From NCBI GenBank assembly GCA_002449955.1, contig DJYD01000056.1:1-35242 (forward strand): DNA of 35,242 nt, read 5' to 3'. Source of the DNA: Lachnospiraceae bacterium UBA6987 (GTDB lineage Bacteria; Bacillota; Clostridia; Lachnospirales; Lachnospiraceae). The notes under the pieces are model-generated. The model saw nothing but the letters and a program-made list of their open reading frames with translations. It did no database searches and had not been told where the DNA came from. Positions within the stretch are counted from its first letter, which is position 1, and each line of letters opens with the position of its first letter. Of this stretch, positions 8,632-16,799 are shown in pieces. The position numbers and the translations under genes are program-made.

Positions 8632-8660
8632 AGCCTACACGAAGTCGGCGGGAATGTCAA
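8632..8660 (-). promoter_or_regulatory. Possible glnA promoter
   Basis: Leftward, a perfect TTGACA (complement of 8655-8660) is followed after 17 bases by TAGGCT (complement of 8632-8637), a poor -10 box. The position, about 50 bases upstream of the glnA start, fits. The weak -10 suggests that an activator helps, or that the true promoter lies elsewhere. Confidence 0.45.
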
Positions 8661-8668
8661 TATCTGCA

Positions 8669-8697
8669 TGGACTTTTCCGCCAAGGTGAAGTATAAT
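8669..8697 (+). promoter_or_regulatory. Promoter of the degV-ABC operon
   Basis: TGGACT (8669-8674), a 17-base spacer and a perfect TATAAT (8692-8697) lie about 55 bases upstream of degV. The promoter stands back to back with the possible glnA promoter. Confidence 0.65.
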
Positions 8698-8752
8698 CGA
8701 AGAGGAAAACGCGCAAGCGTCTTCTTACTATACTCTTTTTGAGGGGGTAATC

Positions 8753-9604
8753 ATGTCTGATTTCATCATTACCGCAGATACCACGATGGACCTGCCCCGG
8801 GAACTGATCGAAAAGTATGACATTCGGCCCATCGCCAGCTATGTCAATCTCGGCGACGATAACAAGCCTGACTGGCCGGATCTGACGCAGGAGGATCTGT
8901 TTGCCTATGTCGAAAAGACCGGCAAACTCCCGCAGACCTCGGCTGCCAATCCCTATGATTACGAAGTCTTCTTCAGCAACATCCGCGAAAAGGACGACCG
9001 TCCTATCATTCATATTGCCAAAACGAGCGGCGCCTCCAGCTGCTATGAAAACGCATGCGCAGCGGCCGAAAACGTAAGCGGCGTATACTGTGTTGATTCC
9101 TGGGGCATCGGCAGCGGGACCGGTCTGCTTGTCCTGAAAGCCGCGCAAAGCGATCTCAAAAGCCCGGAAGCCCTGTGTGAAATGCTGAACGAATACCGCA
9201 CCCGCATCGAATGCAGCTTCGTGATCGAAACCGTGGAATATTTATATAAAGGCGGCCGCTGCAGCGGTCTCGCCGCCCTTGGCGCCAGTCTGCTGAAGCT
9301 GCGTCCGGAGATCGTCATGACCGAAGGCCACATGCATGCCGGCCGCAAGTTCCGGGGCAAATATGACAAGGTCCTGCTTGATTTCACGAAGGACAAGCTG
9401 GGCGATCCTGCGCAGTATGAAGACGATTATCTCTTTGTCAACCATACCCTTCAGGATCCCGCACTGCTGCAGAAGCTGATGGATTATATCCGCGGACTGC
9501 ACTATTTTAAAGAGGTGATCGAAATTCCCGCCTGCGCAGCCGTTGCGACGCACTGCGGACCGAACACCTTCGGCTTCCACCCTGTCCGTAAAAAACAGTC
9601 ATGA
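8753..9604 (+). CDS. DegV family (fatty-acid-binding) protein
   Basis: The 283-residue protein opens with FIITADTTMDLPRELIEKY, a DegV-family start, and continues with QTSAANPYDYEVFF, IIHIAKTSGASSCYENA and the VETVEYLYKGGRCSG segment. Family knowledge: DegV proteins bind a single fatty acid in a buried pocket; some (FakB) present it to a kinase, FakA, for phospholipid synthesis. No FakA is seen here. The ATG at 8753 follows a GAGGGGG site. The stop overlaps the next start by four bases (ATGA at 9601-9604), so it is translationally coupled to an ABC ATPase. This coupling suggests, by inference, that the bound lipid is linked to the exporter. Confidence 0.9.
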   Translation: MSDFIITADTTMDLPRELIEKYDIRPIASYVNLGDDNKPDWPDLTQEDLFAYVEKTGKLPQTSAANPYDYEVFFSNIREKDDRPIIHIAKTSGASSCYENACAAAENVSGVYCVDSWGIGSGTGLLVLKAAQSDLKSPEALCEMLNEYRTRIECSFVIETVEYLYKGGRCSGLAALGASLLKLRPEIVMTEGHMHAGRKFRGKYDKVLLDFTKDKLGDPAQYEDDYLFVNHTLQDPALLQKLMDYIRGLHYFKEVIEIPACAAVATHCGPNTFGFHPVRKKQS

Positions 9605-10302
9605 GTTATATCGATTTTGAAAATGTCCGGAAAGTTTACAAGAGCGGCGAGGTGGAGATCGAAGCCATCCACGACGTCAGTTTTTCCATTGAGAAAGGGG
9701 AGCTTTGCGTCATCGTCGGGCCGTCCGGCGCCGGCAAAACCACGCTGCTCAATATTCTGGGCGGCATGGACACCCTGACAAGCGGCCGTATCCTCTTAGA
9801 TGGTGAAAACATCTCCGCCCTGCCGAAAAAGCGGCTTGTCGGTTACCGCAGACAGGACGTCGGCTTTGTCTTCCAGTTTTATAACCTGATTGAAAACCTG
9901 ACCGCGCTGGAAAACGTTCAGCTCGCGGCGCAGGTCTGCCGTGACCCTCTTGATCCCGCCGAGACGCTTGTCAAGGTCGGGCTGGGGGAACGCATGAAGA
10001 ATTTCCCTTCCCAGCTTTCCGGCGGGGAGCAGCAGCGCGTGGCGATCGCCCGCGCGCTTGCCAAGAACCCCAAACTGCTGCTTTGCGATGAGCCTACCGG
10101 CGCACTTGACTATGAAACCGGCAAAGCAATCCTTAAACTTCTGTCCGAAACCGGGCGGGAACGCGGCATGACCGTGATTATCATTACGCACAACAGCGCA
10201 CTGACCGCCATGGCCGACCGCGTGATCCACATCAAAAACGGAACGGTGAGCGGGTTTGAGCTGAACCCCGATCCGCTTCCCATCGAGGAGATCGAATGGT
10301 AA
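9601..10302 (+). CDS. ABC transporter ATP-binding protein (MacB/LolD type)
   Basis: This 233-residue ATPase has Walker A GPSGAGKTT at residues 40-48, a signature LSGGEQQRVAIARAL near 138, Walker B LLLCDEPTG near 160, and the switch His in IITHN near 197. Together with YRRQDVGFVFQFYNLI this is the MacB/LolD/SalX subfamily that powers FtsX-like permeases by mechanotransmission rather than by classic substrate passage. Its start overlaps degV by four bases and its stop overlaps the permease start by seven. It would form a dimer on the cytoplasmic face of that permease. The substrate is unknown. Confidence 0.95.
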   Translation: MSYIDFENVRKVYKSGEVEIEAIHDVSFSIEKGELCVIVGPSGAGKTTLLNILGGMDTLTSGRILLDGENISALPKKRLVGYRRQDVGFVFQFYNLIENLTALENVQLAAQVCRDPLDPAETLVKVGLGERMKNFPSQLSGGEQQRVAIARALAKNPKLLLCDEPTGALDYETGKAILKLLSETGRERGMTVIIITHNSALTAMADRVIHIKNGTVSGFELNPDPLPIEEIEW

Positions 10303-13300
10303 AATCGGCACTCCAAAAAAACAGCTTCCGGGAGATTTTTCGCTCGCCCGGTCGTTATTTTGCCATTTTGGGCATCATTTTGCTCGGCGCCGGCTTTTTC
10401 ACCGGTCTGCGGGTGACCCGTGATGCCCTGGTTAAGACTGCCGATACCTATCTTGAACGCACTTCTTTCTACGATTTTCAGCTTATTTCCACCCTCGGCT
10501 ATACCGAGCGCGAGGTGGAAGCCGTCCGGGCATCAGGCCTTGCCGAAGCCGTGGACGGGATGTACACACAGGATCTCCTGGTCGCTCTCACCGAGGAAGA
10601 TTCTGCGGTCCACTTCATGAGCCTGCCTTCTGCTGTCAATATGCCGGAGGTCACCTCCGGCCGCTTGCCGGAAAAAAGCGGGGAGGTCCTTTTGGACAGC
10701 TTCGCTGCATCCGCGCTGGCGCTCGGGGATGAAATCATATTATCCGATCAGAACAGCGAGGAGGCACTGGATGCGCTTGCTGAAAAGAGCTTTGTTGTCG
10801 TCGGCTTCTGCAATTCTCCCCTTTACCTGAACTATGAGCGCGGCACCACTTCGGTCGGAAGCGGAAGCATCGCCTTTTTTGCCTATATTCTGCCGGAGGA
10901 TTTTACCGGCGATACCTATTCCATGATCTACGTCCGTGCGGGAGATCTTGGTTTTCTGTACTCTGATGAATACAGCGACGCTGCGGATGCCGCAGAGCCC
11001 GCCATGAAGACGCTCGCCGAGGAACAGGCGCATCTTCGCTATACCCGCCTCATTTCGGACAATACGAAGAAGCTGCAGGATGCCGAAGCGCAATATGCAG
11101 ACGGTCTGGCCGAATATGAAAAAGCCCGCGAGGAGGCATTTTCAGCCCTTGCCGATGCCGAAAAGCAGCTCGAGGATGCCGAAAAGGAACTGAAGGACGG
11201 CCGCATCAAGCTGGAAGAAGGCAGAAAAGAGCTCGAAACATCAAAACAGGATGCACAGACGCAGTTCGAAGAGGCTCAGGCACAGCTTGACGATGCCCTG
11301 AAGCAGCTGCAAAACGGGGAAGGCGAATACGCGGACGGTCTCGCTGCCTATCAGGCCGGTCAGGCCCAGTACTCTGCCGGGCTGAATCAGTACAATGATT
11401 CCATTTCCCGCTATTCCCGCATCTTTGAGCTGATCGATCTGTACACGGATTTTCAGACAGCCTCCGGCAAAGTCCAGACAACGCTGTCCGCCCTTTTGTC
11501 CTCGCTTGCCGAGCTCGGCCTCTCCGGGGATCTGAGCCTCGAGGAGCAGCTTGCCGCTGCCGAAAAGCTCTGGACCGAGAACCGGGACAGTGTGTACGCA
11601 GCCCTTGGTACCTTAGCCGACAGTGCGGACACGCTGGCAAACCGTCTGGAAAAGGATTACGGAAGCAGCGAAGCGCTCACCGCCTTCCGAAGGCGCATTA
11701 AGGCCCTGCGGACGCTGATCGCGAATAAAGACCAGATGGCCGATGCCGCCTCTTCCATACGCGCCCTCATGGACGCCGTGAAAAATCTCTACAGCGGCGC
11801 CTCCGATTTAATGAAAACCTATTCCTCTCAGGCGGACAGCGCACGCGCGCAGCTTGCGCAGGCGGCCGCCGTGCTCGCCCAGACAAGACGGCAGCTCGAA
11901 GCCGCCAAGGCGCAGGTAAATGCCGCAAGAGCGCAGCTTGATGAAGGCTGGAAGGCTTATTTTGCGGGAGGGGAAGAACTGAAAGCTGCCCGGGAAGAAG
12001 CCGAAAATGCCTTTGCAGAGGCCGAGCAGCAGCTGCTTGACTCTGCTTTGCAGTTAGATGAAGGGGAGGCCGCCTTTAAGGACGGCGTCAATGAACTCGT
12101 TGCCAAGCGCAGCGCCGCGCTCCACGAACTGTTCGCGGCAAAGCGGGAGCTTATACAGGCAAAGGCAGAGATCGATGACGGCTGGAAGGCGCTGGACGAG
12201 CTGGCGGAGCCTGGCGTGTTCACGCTCGGGCGCTTTGCCAATGTCGGCTACGCCTGCCTTGACAACGACTCTATGATCGTTCAGAACGTCGCGAAGGTCT
12301 TTCCTTTCTTCTTTTTCCTGGTCGCCGCCCTCATCTGCATCACAAGCATGACCCGCATGGTCGAGGAACAGCGCGGCCAGCTGGGGATCCTGCAGGCGCT
12401 CGGCTATTCGCGCGCCGCCGTCATGAGCAAGTACCTGTTCTATGCCGGCTCCGCCTCACTGCTTGGCTGCGGCATCGGCATCCCTGCTCTTTCCTACATC
12501 TTCCCGCAGCTCATCTGGAAAGCCTACCGGATCATGTACCATTTTGCCGACCGCCTGGAATATGTCCTTGACTGGAAGCTCGGTCTTATCACGACCGCCG
12601 GCTATATTCTCGCCATTCTTCTGGTCACTTTCCTTTCCCTGGCCGGTCAGCTGAGGCTGGTTCCGGCAGCCCTCCTGCGGCCGAAGGCGCCGAAGCTCGG
12701 CAAACGGGTCCTCTTAGAAAGGATTCCCGCGCTCTGGAATCATCTGAGCTTTATGTGGAAGGTCACACTGCGCAATATATTCCGCTATCACAGCCGCGTC
12801 CTGATGATGCTGCTCGGCGTAGCCGGCTGCACCGCGCTGATGATCACGGGCTACGGCATCCGGGATTCGATTCAGGACGTTGTCAAATACCAGTACAGCG
12901 AGATCACCCGCTATGAATATGAAGTAACTTTCGATGAAGAGCCGGATGCGGCTGCAAAGGAAGAGTTTCTCCGTACGGCAGCCCGCTATTCCGGAGACGC
13001 GATATTCGTCTCCGGCTTCAATGCCTCCGTCCGGAAAAATAAAACCGAAAAAGATCTGTCTCTGATCTCCGTGGAGGACGGCGCAGCCTTCTCCCGCTTT
13101 TTCTCCATGCACAACGAAAGCGGCGAGCTGCCCTACCCGGGGAAAGGCATGTGCGCGGTCAACAGCGCCCTCGCGGACGAAATGGATCTAAGCGCGGGCG
13201 ATGCCCTGACCCTCGTCCTGGATGAGCAGGAATATAGCGTTACGATCAGCGGGATTTTTGACAACTATATCTACAATTACGTCTTCATTTCGGACGAGAC

Positions 13301-13865
13301 CTATGAAGCCCTGACCGGAAAAACGCCGGTCAAGACCGAGGCGTACGTGCTGAAACGTGAGGGCGCTTCCGATGCGACGGCAAGGCTCCTGTCCTTCCCC
13401 GGCGTGCTGAACGTGTCGGCCGGCAGCGTGTTAAAGGACCGTATCGGCGGCATCATGGACAATCTGATTTACATCGTGCTGCTCACCATTGTCTGTGCCG
13501 CCGCACTCGCCTTTATCGTGATCTACAACCTGATCAACATCAATATCACGGAGCGGCTCCGGGAGATCGCGACGGTTAAAGTCCTCGGCTTCTACCGCAG
13601 TGAAGCCGCTGTTTACGTGCTCCGGGAAAACCTCCTGCTGACGCTTCTGGGCGCTCTCCTGGGCGTCCCGCTCGGCATCCTGCTGAACCGCTTTGTCATG
13701 AGCTCGATCAAGGTCGATCTCGTCTCCTTCATCCCCAGGGTGAAAATTCCGAGCTTTTTGTTCTCGATCGGCTTCACCTTGCTTTTCTCCTTCCTGGTCT
13801 ACCTGATCATGATGAGAAAGTTGGACAAGGTCGATCTCGCTGCGGCCCTGAAAGCAGCAGAATAA
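10296..13865 (+). CDS. FtsX-like ABC permease with a long extracytoplasmic coiled coil
   Basis: This is a very long permease, 1189 residues, starting at ATG 10296 behind a GAGGAG site. A first membrane segment lies at about residues 18-38, followed by an extracellular MacB-like domain. About residues 255-635 are a heptad-rich Glu/Lys/Ala/Gln region, clearly coiled coil, with repeats such as DAEKQLEDAEKELKDG. Membrane helices follow near 662-685, then two more before about 800, another near 830-850, a second extracellular domain, and three C-terminal FtsX helices at about 1052-1187. This is the duplicated FtsX layout. The coiled coil could reach to the cell wall or to a partner. It pairs with the ATPase just upstream. 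Cargo could be lipid, lipoprotein or peptide; nothing in the sequence decides this. Confidence 0.9.
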   Translation: MVKSALQKNSFREIFRSPGRYFAILGIILLGAGFFTGLRVTRDALVKTADTYLERTSFYDFQLISTLGYTEREVEAVRASGLAEAVDGMYTQDLLVALTEEDSAVHFMSLPSAVNMPEVTSGRLPEKSGEVLLDSFAASALALGDEIILSDQNSEEALDALAEKSFVVVGFCNSPLYLNYERGTTSVGSGSIAFFAYILPEDFTGDTYSMIYVRAGDLGFLYSDEYSDAADAAEPAMKTLAEEQAHLRYTRLISDNTKKLQDAEAQYADGLAEYEKAREEAFSALADAEKQLEDAEKELKDGRIKLEEGRKELETSKQDAQTQFEEAQAQLDDALKQLQNGEGEYADGLAAYQAGQAQYSAGLNQYNDSISRYSRIFELIDLYTDFQTASGKVQTTLSALLSSLAELGLSGDLSLEEQLAAAEKLWTENRDSVYAALGTLADSADTLANRLEKDYGSSEALTAFRRRIKALRTLIANKDQMADAASSIRALMDAVKNLYSGASDLMKTYSSQADSARAQLAQAAAVLAQTRRQLEAAKAQVNAARAQLDEGWKAYFAGGEELKAAREEAENAFAEAEQQLLDSALQLDEGEAAFKDGVNELVAKRSAALHELFAAKRELIQAKAEIDDGWKALDELAEPGVFTLGRFANVGYACLDNDSMIVQNVAKVFPFFFFLVAALICITSMTRMVEEQRGQLGILQALGYSRAAVMSKYLFYAGSASLLGCGIGIPALSYIFPQLIWKAYRIMYHFADRLEYVLDWKLGLITTAGYILAILLVTFLSLAGQLRLVPAALLRPKAPKLGKRVLLERIPALWNHLSFMWKVTLRNIFRYHSRVLMMLLGVAGCTALMITGYGIRDSIQDVVKYQYSEITRYEYEVTFDEEPDAAAKEEFLRTAARYSGDAIFVSGFNASVRKNKTEKDLSLISVEDGAAFSRFFSMHNESGELPYPGKGMCAVNSALADEMDLSAGDALTLVLDEQEYSVTISGIFDNYIYNYVFISDETYEALTGKTPVKTEAYVLKREGASDATARLLSFPGVLNVSAGSVLKDRIGGIMDNLIYIVLLTIVCAAALAFIVIYNLININITERLREIATVKVLGFYRSEAAVYVLRENLLLTLLGALLGVPLGILLNRFVMSSIKVDLVSFIPRVKIPSFLFSIGFTLLFSFLVYLIMMRKLDKVDLAAALKAAE

Positions 13866-13933
13866 AAGCCGCAGCCAGGCCTGAGAATCAGCAAGCCCGG
13901 CACCATAATGACTATCCATATGAGGAACAACAC

Positions 13934-15739
13934 ATGACAAAAACGATGAAAAAGAAGCAAGCCCCCGGCAAGATCCTCTGGAAAGTCCTGCTTGGCCTTT
14001 TCGCCCTGATCTTCTTTGCCGTGCTCGAGCTCGGCAAACACACACTGCTCGGCTGGGGGCTGGCTCTTCTTACTATCGCCGCCTTTATCTTCCTGCGCAG
14101 AAAGAAACTTTCCGGCAGCAGAAAGCTTGTCCGCTTCAGCGCCTGGCTCGGGCTTTTTGTCATTTGCGGAGGGATCCTGCTTCTTTCCCGGCCGCCTGTG
14201 CGCGCCGTGCCTGCCGTTCTGGGGAAAAACGGCGGCGTGACGGAGGTCCTGCACACCGCGCAGGGTGACCTGACCGGTGTATATACGGAAGATAAAAAGG
14301 TCGAAGTCTACGCGGGCATCCCGTACGCAAAGCCGCCCGTGGGAGACTTAAGATGGCGAGAGCCGCAGCCGGCGGAGCCCTGGGAGGGCGTGCTTGCCGC
14401 CGATCATTTCGCGCCGATGTCCATGCAGGTGACAAATGCCGTGATCTACGATTCGCTCGCCCAGATTATCGGCTATCATGATTACAAGATCTCTCTTGAC
14501 GACAACTGGCGCGCGCCGGTGAGCGAGGACTCGCTCTATCTCAATATCTGGAAGCCTGCCGGCGACGTGAAGGATCTTCCCGTGCTCGTCTATGTGCACG
14601 GCGGCTCCCTGCAGACCGGCCAGCCCTGGTATCAGGACTATAACGGCCAGGGTCTTGCGCACGAGGGCGTGATCGTGGTCGACATGGGCTACCGCCTGGG
14701 CATGTTCGGCTACTTTGCGGACGAAGCGCTGGCGGCGGAATCTCCGAACGGCACGACCGGCAACTACGGCCTGCTGGATCAGATCGAAGCCCTGAAATGG
14801 GTGCAGAAAAACATCGCCTCCTTCGGCGGCGACCCGGGGAACGTGACCCTGGCCGGGGAATCGGCAGGCGCCGCCTCCGTGAGCGCCATCTGCACCTCTC
14901 CGCTTGCGAAAGGGCTCTTTAGGAGAGCCGTGATGGAAAGCTCCACTGTGAGCGCGAAGGTGCCCGCACATTCCTTCCGCCTCTTGGACAAAGCGTTTGC
15001 CGACGGCAAAAAGACGAAGGAGCGCCTGGGCGTTTCCTCGGTCGAGGAGCTGCGCGCCCTGCCGGCGGAGAAGATCGTGGGCGAGATGGCCGTTCAGCAC
15101 CATATCACCGTGGACGGCTATGCCCTCACGAAGACGCCCTATGAGGCCTACTCGGCCGGTGAATGCAATGAAGAAGCCCTGATGCACGGCTTCAACGGCG
15201 AGGAAGCGGCGCCCTTCATCCTCTTCTCTCAGGCGAATCTGAAGAATTACGAGCAGAAGATCCGTGCGGTCTTCCCTGAAGGATATGCAGAAAAGGTCCT
15301 TGCACTTTATCCGGCGAAGACGGACGCCGAAGCAAAAAAGAACTGGGCCGAGATCGATTCGGTGCTGCTCTTCTCCTACGGCCACTACTGTCTCGCAAGA
15401 CAGGGACAGGAAAATAACGTTCCGGCCTACGTCTACTGGTTTACGAAGGACAACGGCAGACTCGGCGACTGGCACAGCGGCGAGGAGGTCTATCTCTACG
15501 GCAACATTCCGGACGGCTCCTCCCTTTATAACGCCCGCGACCGTGAACTGAGCGCGCAGATGAAGCAGTATTACCTGAACTTCATTAAGACCGGCGATCC
15601 GAACGGAAGCGGCCTTCCGGCCTGGGAAGCGGTTTCCGGCGAGCTCCGCGTCATGCAGTTCGGGGATTCCACGGCCATGACGGACGATCCCTACGCCGCG
15701 CTGCATAAGATCATGGATGAAATGTACGGCATCAAGTGA
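13934..15739 (+). CDS. Membrane-anchored type B carboxylesterase
   Basis: The 601-residue protein has three hydrophobic N-terminal segments (about residues 14-34, 37-54 and 67-85) followed by a type B carboxylesterase domain. The family signatures VYAGIPYAKPPVGDLRW and EDSLYLNIWKPA are present. The catalytic triad can be read as S310 in AGESAGA, E423 (or E424) in HGFNGEEAAP, and H514 in GDWHSGEEVYLYG. Family knowledge: such enzymes split carboxylic esters. The anchor suggests that the domain faces outward. It follows the ABC permease by 68 bases on the same strand with a GAGGAAC site and may belong to that operon. The natural substrate is unknown; a lipid or acylated compound moved by the neighbouring exporter is a guess. 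Confidence 0.9.
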   Translation: MTKTMKKKQAPGKILWKVLLGLFALIFFAVLELGKHTLLGWGLALLTIAAFIFLRRKKLSGSRKLVRFSAWLGLFVICGGILLLSRPPVRAVPAVLGKNGGVTEVLHTAQGDLTGVYTEDKKVEVYAGIPYAKPPVGDLRWREPQPAEPWEGVLAADHFAPMSMQVTNAVIYDSLAQIIGYHDYKISLDDNWRAPVSEDSLYLNIWKPAGDVKDLPVLVYVHGGSLQTGQPWYQDYNGQGLAHEGVIVVDMGYRLGMFGYFADEALAAESPNGTTGNYGLLDQIEALKWVQKNIASFGGDPGNVTLAGESAGAASVSAICTSPLAKGLFRRAVMESSTVSAKVPAHSFRLLDKAFADGKKTKERLGVSSVEELRALPAEKIVGEMAVQHHITVDGYALTKTPYEAYSAGECNEEALMHGFNGEEAAPFILFSQANLKNYEQKIRAVFPEGYAEKVLALYPAKTDAEAKKNWAEIDSVLLFSYGHYCLARQGQENNVPAYVYWFTKDNGRLGDWHSGEEVYLYGNIPDGSSLYNARDRELSAQMKQYYLNFIKTGDPNGSGLPAWEAVSGELRVMQFGDSTAMTDDPYAALHKIMDEMYGIK

Positions 15740-15819
15740 TCCTGCGGGCCGCAGGGCTGCTCAGGATTGACAAAGACGCCCTTCTCACCGAACTGCTGAA
15801 GGCTTATCTGAACAAATAA
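15736..15819 (+). other. Short open frame, possible gene remnant
   Basis: Overlapping the esterase stop, a GTG-started frame encodes 27 residues. After the first few it reads LLRIDKDALLTELLKAYLNK, which looks like a genuine amphipathic C-terminal helix with codon use like the surroundings. An in-frame TGA lies a few codons upstream, so nothing longer is intact. It could be the tail of a lost gene, a small coupled ORF, or chance. I do not recognise it. Confidence 0.25.
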
Positions 15820-15834
15820 ATCTCCGGGCAAATC

Positions 15835-15890
15835 AAAAGAGCTACAGAAAACTGCTTCCTGAGCAAAGTTTTCTATAGCTCTTTTCTGTT
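15835..15890. terminator. Bidirectional terminator between the esterase and the flavin reductase
   Basis: A 19-base-pair stem with one mismatch pairs 15835-15853 with 15867-15885 around a 13-base loop. The stem ends are AAAA and TTTT, and a T-rich tract follows on the plus strand (to about 15896). Both flanking genes converge on it, so it can end both transcripts. Confidence 0.85.
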
Positions 15891-15895
15891 TTTCT

Positions 15896-16747
15896 TTACT
15901 TTCCCTTCGCCATGTATTCCAGCATCTCATGGGCGGCAATATTGCCCTCGCCCACGGCCTTTGCGATCTGGTACGGTCTGCCGGTGCAGTCTCCCGCGGC
16001 ATAGATGCCGGGGATATTCGTCTCCTGCCTGCGGTTTACGACGATGTGCGGCCCGTCGGTTTCGATCCCGGGCACGAGGGTTCCGGGCGCGACGGCGTTC
16101 CGCAGGATGAAGAGCCCGTCGATATCGATAACGGTCCCGCCGTGCAGTTCGATCTGCGAGGCCTTCATGCCGCCCCTCACCGCCTTGATGGGCGTGATCT
16201 TCTCCACATTCGGCAAATCCAGCTTGCAGTCCGGATAGCCGGCGGACAGATATACCTTCTCCGCGATCCCGGCGAGGTATTCCACCTCGTGCTCATAGCG
16301 CGGCGCGCCGCAGAAGACGGCGATGGTCTTTCCCTTGTACAGGAAGCCGTCGCAGGTCGCGCAGTAGCTGACGCCCCGGCCGAGGAGCTCGTCCTCACCC
16401 TCGTAGCTCTTCGCGGTCAGCACACCGGTCGCCAGCAGCAGCGTCTTCGTCTCATAGACCTCGTTATCCGCGAGGACCATCAGATAATCGTCCATCGGCA
16501 TCACATTCGTGACTTTCTTATCGGTGCTCTCAAGCCCCATCTCGCGGGCGTGCTCGAAAAAGCGCTGATTCAGCTCATTGCCGGAGATCAGTCCGAGCCC
16601 CGGATAATTCGCGATTTTCTCGCTCTTTCCCACCTTGTCGCTGTATCCGGCCGAGCCGAACCAGACAAAGCTCTTTTCGTGCAGTTTCAGATTGATCGCG
16701 GCGGAAAGCCCCGCAGGCCCCGTCCCGATGATCACGGCATCATACAT
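15896..16747 (-). CDS. Thioredoxin-reductase-like flavoprotein, probably ferredoxin-dependent type
   Basis: The 283-residue protein has the FAD-binding GTGPAG motif (residues 8-13), a redox-active CATC disulfide at C129-C132 and a C-terminal FAD motif GIYAAGDCTG. The second Rossmann motif is not normal. Where NADPH-dependent thioredoxin reductases have GxGxxA followed by HRRxxxR, this protein reads FCGAPRYEHEVEYLA and then VYLSAGYPDCKLD, with no arginine pair. This matches what is known of ferredoxin-dependent flavin thioredoxin reductases of Clostridium. The N-terminal FGSAGYSDKV segment also differs from NADPH enzymes. The start is placed at the second ATG (16745-16747), five bases after GGAG; the first ATG is too close. 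It lies 52 bases behind a 5'-nucleotidase gene. Confidence 0.85.
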   Translation of the reverse strand: MYDAVIIGTGPAGLSAAINLKLHEKSFVWFGSAGYSDKVGKSEKIANYPGLGLISGNELNQRFFEHAREMGLESTDKKVTNVMPMDDYLMVLADNEVYETKTLLLATGVLTAKSYEGEDELLGRGVSYCATCDGFLYKGKTIAVFCGAPRYEHEVEYLAGIAEKVYLSAGYPDCKLDLPNVEKITPIKAVRGGMKASQIELHGGTVIDIDGLFILRNAVAPGTLVPGIETDGPHIVVNRRQETNIPGIYAAGDCTGRPYQIAKAVGEGNIAAHEMLEYMAKGK

Positions 16748-16761
16748 CATAACTCCTTTTT

Positions 16762-16773
16762 GGCCTTTCGGCC
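16762..16773 (-). other. Small tetraloop hairpin before the flavin reductase ribosome binding site
   Basis: In the leftward transcript, GGCC-GAAA-GGCC forms a four-base-pair stem capped by a GNRA tetraloop, directly followed by AAAAAGGAG. It has no T tract and is not a terminator. It could protect or expose the translation start. Confidence 0.35.
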
Positions 16774-16799
16774 CCTGATGACCGGCCTGTCGGTCTTTA

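Noticed and set aside
8580..8684. 35-residue N-terminal extension of glutamine synthetase
   Set aside because: The extension runs through the promoter and ribosome binding site region, and the conserved protein begins at MFRSAKEV.
14348..15706. 452-codon open frame antisense to the esterase
   Set aside because: The esterase frame has full family motifs and a catalytic triad. The antisense product has no recognisable features.
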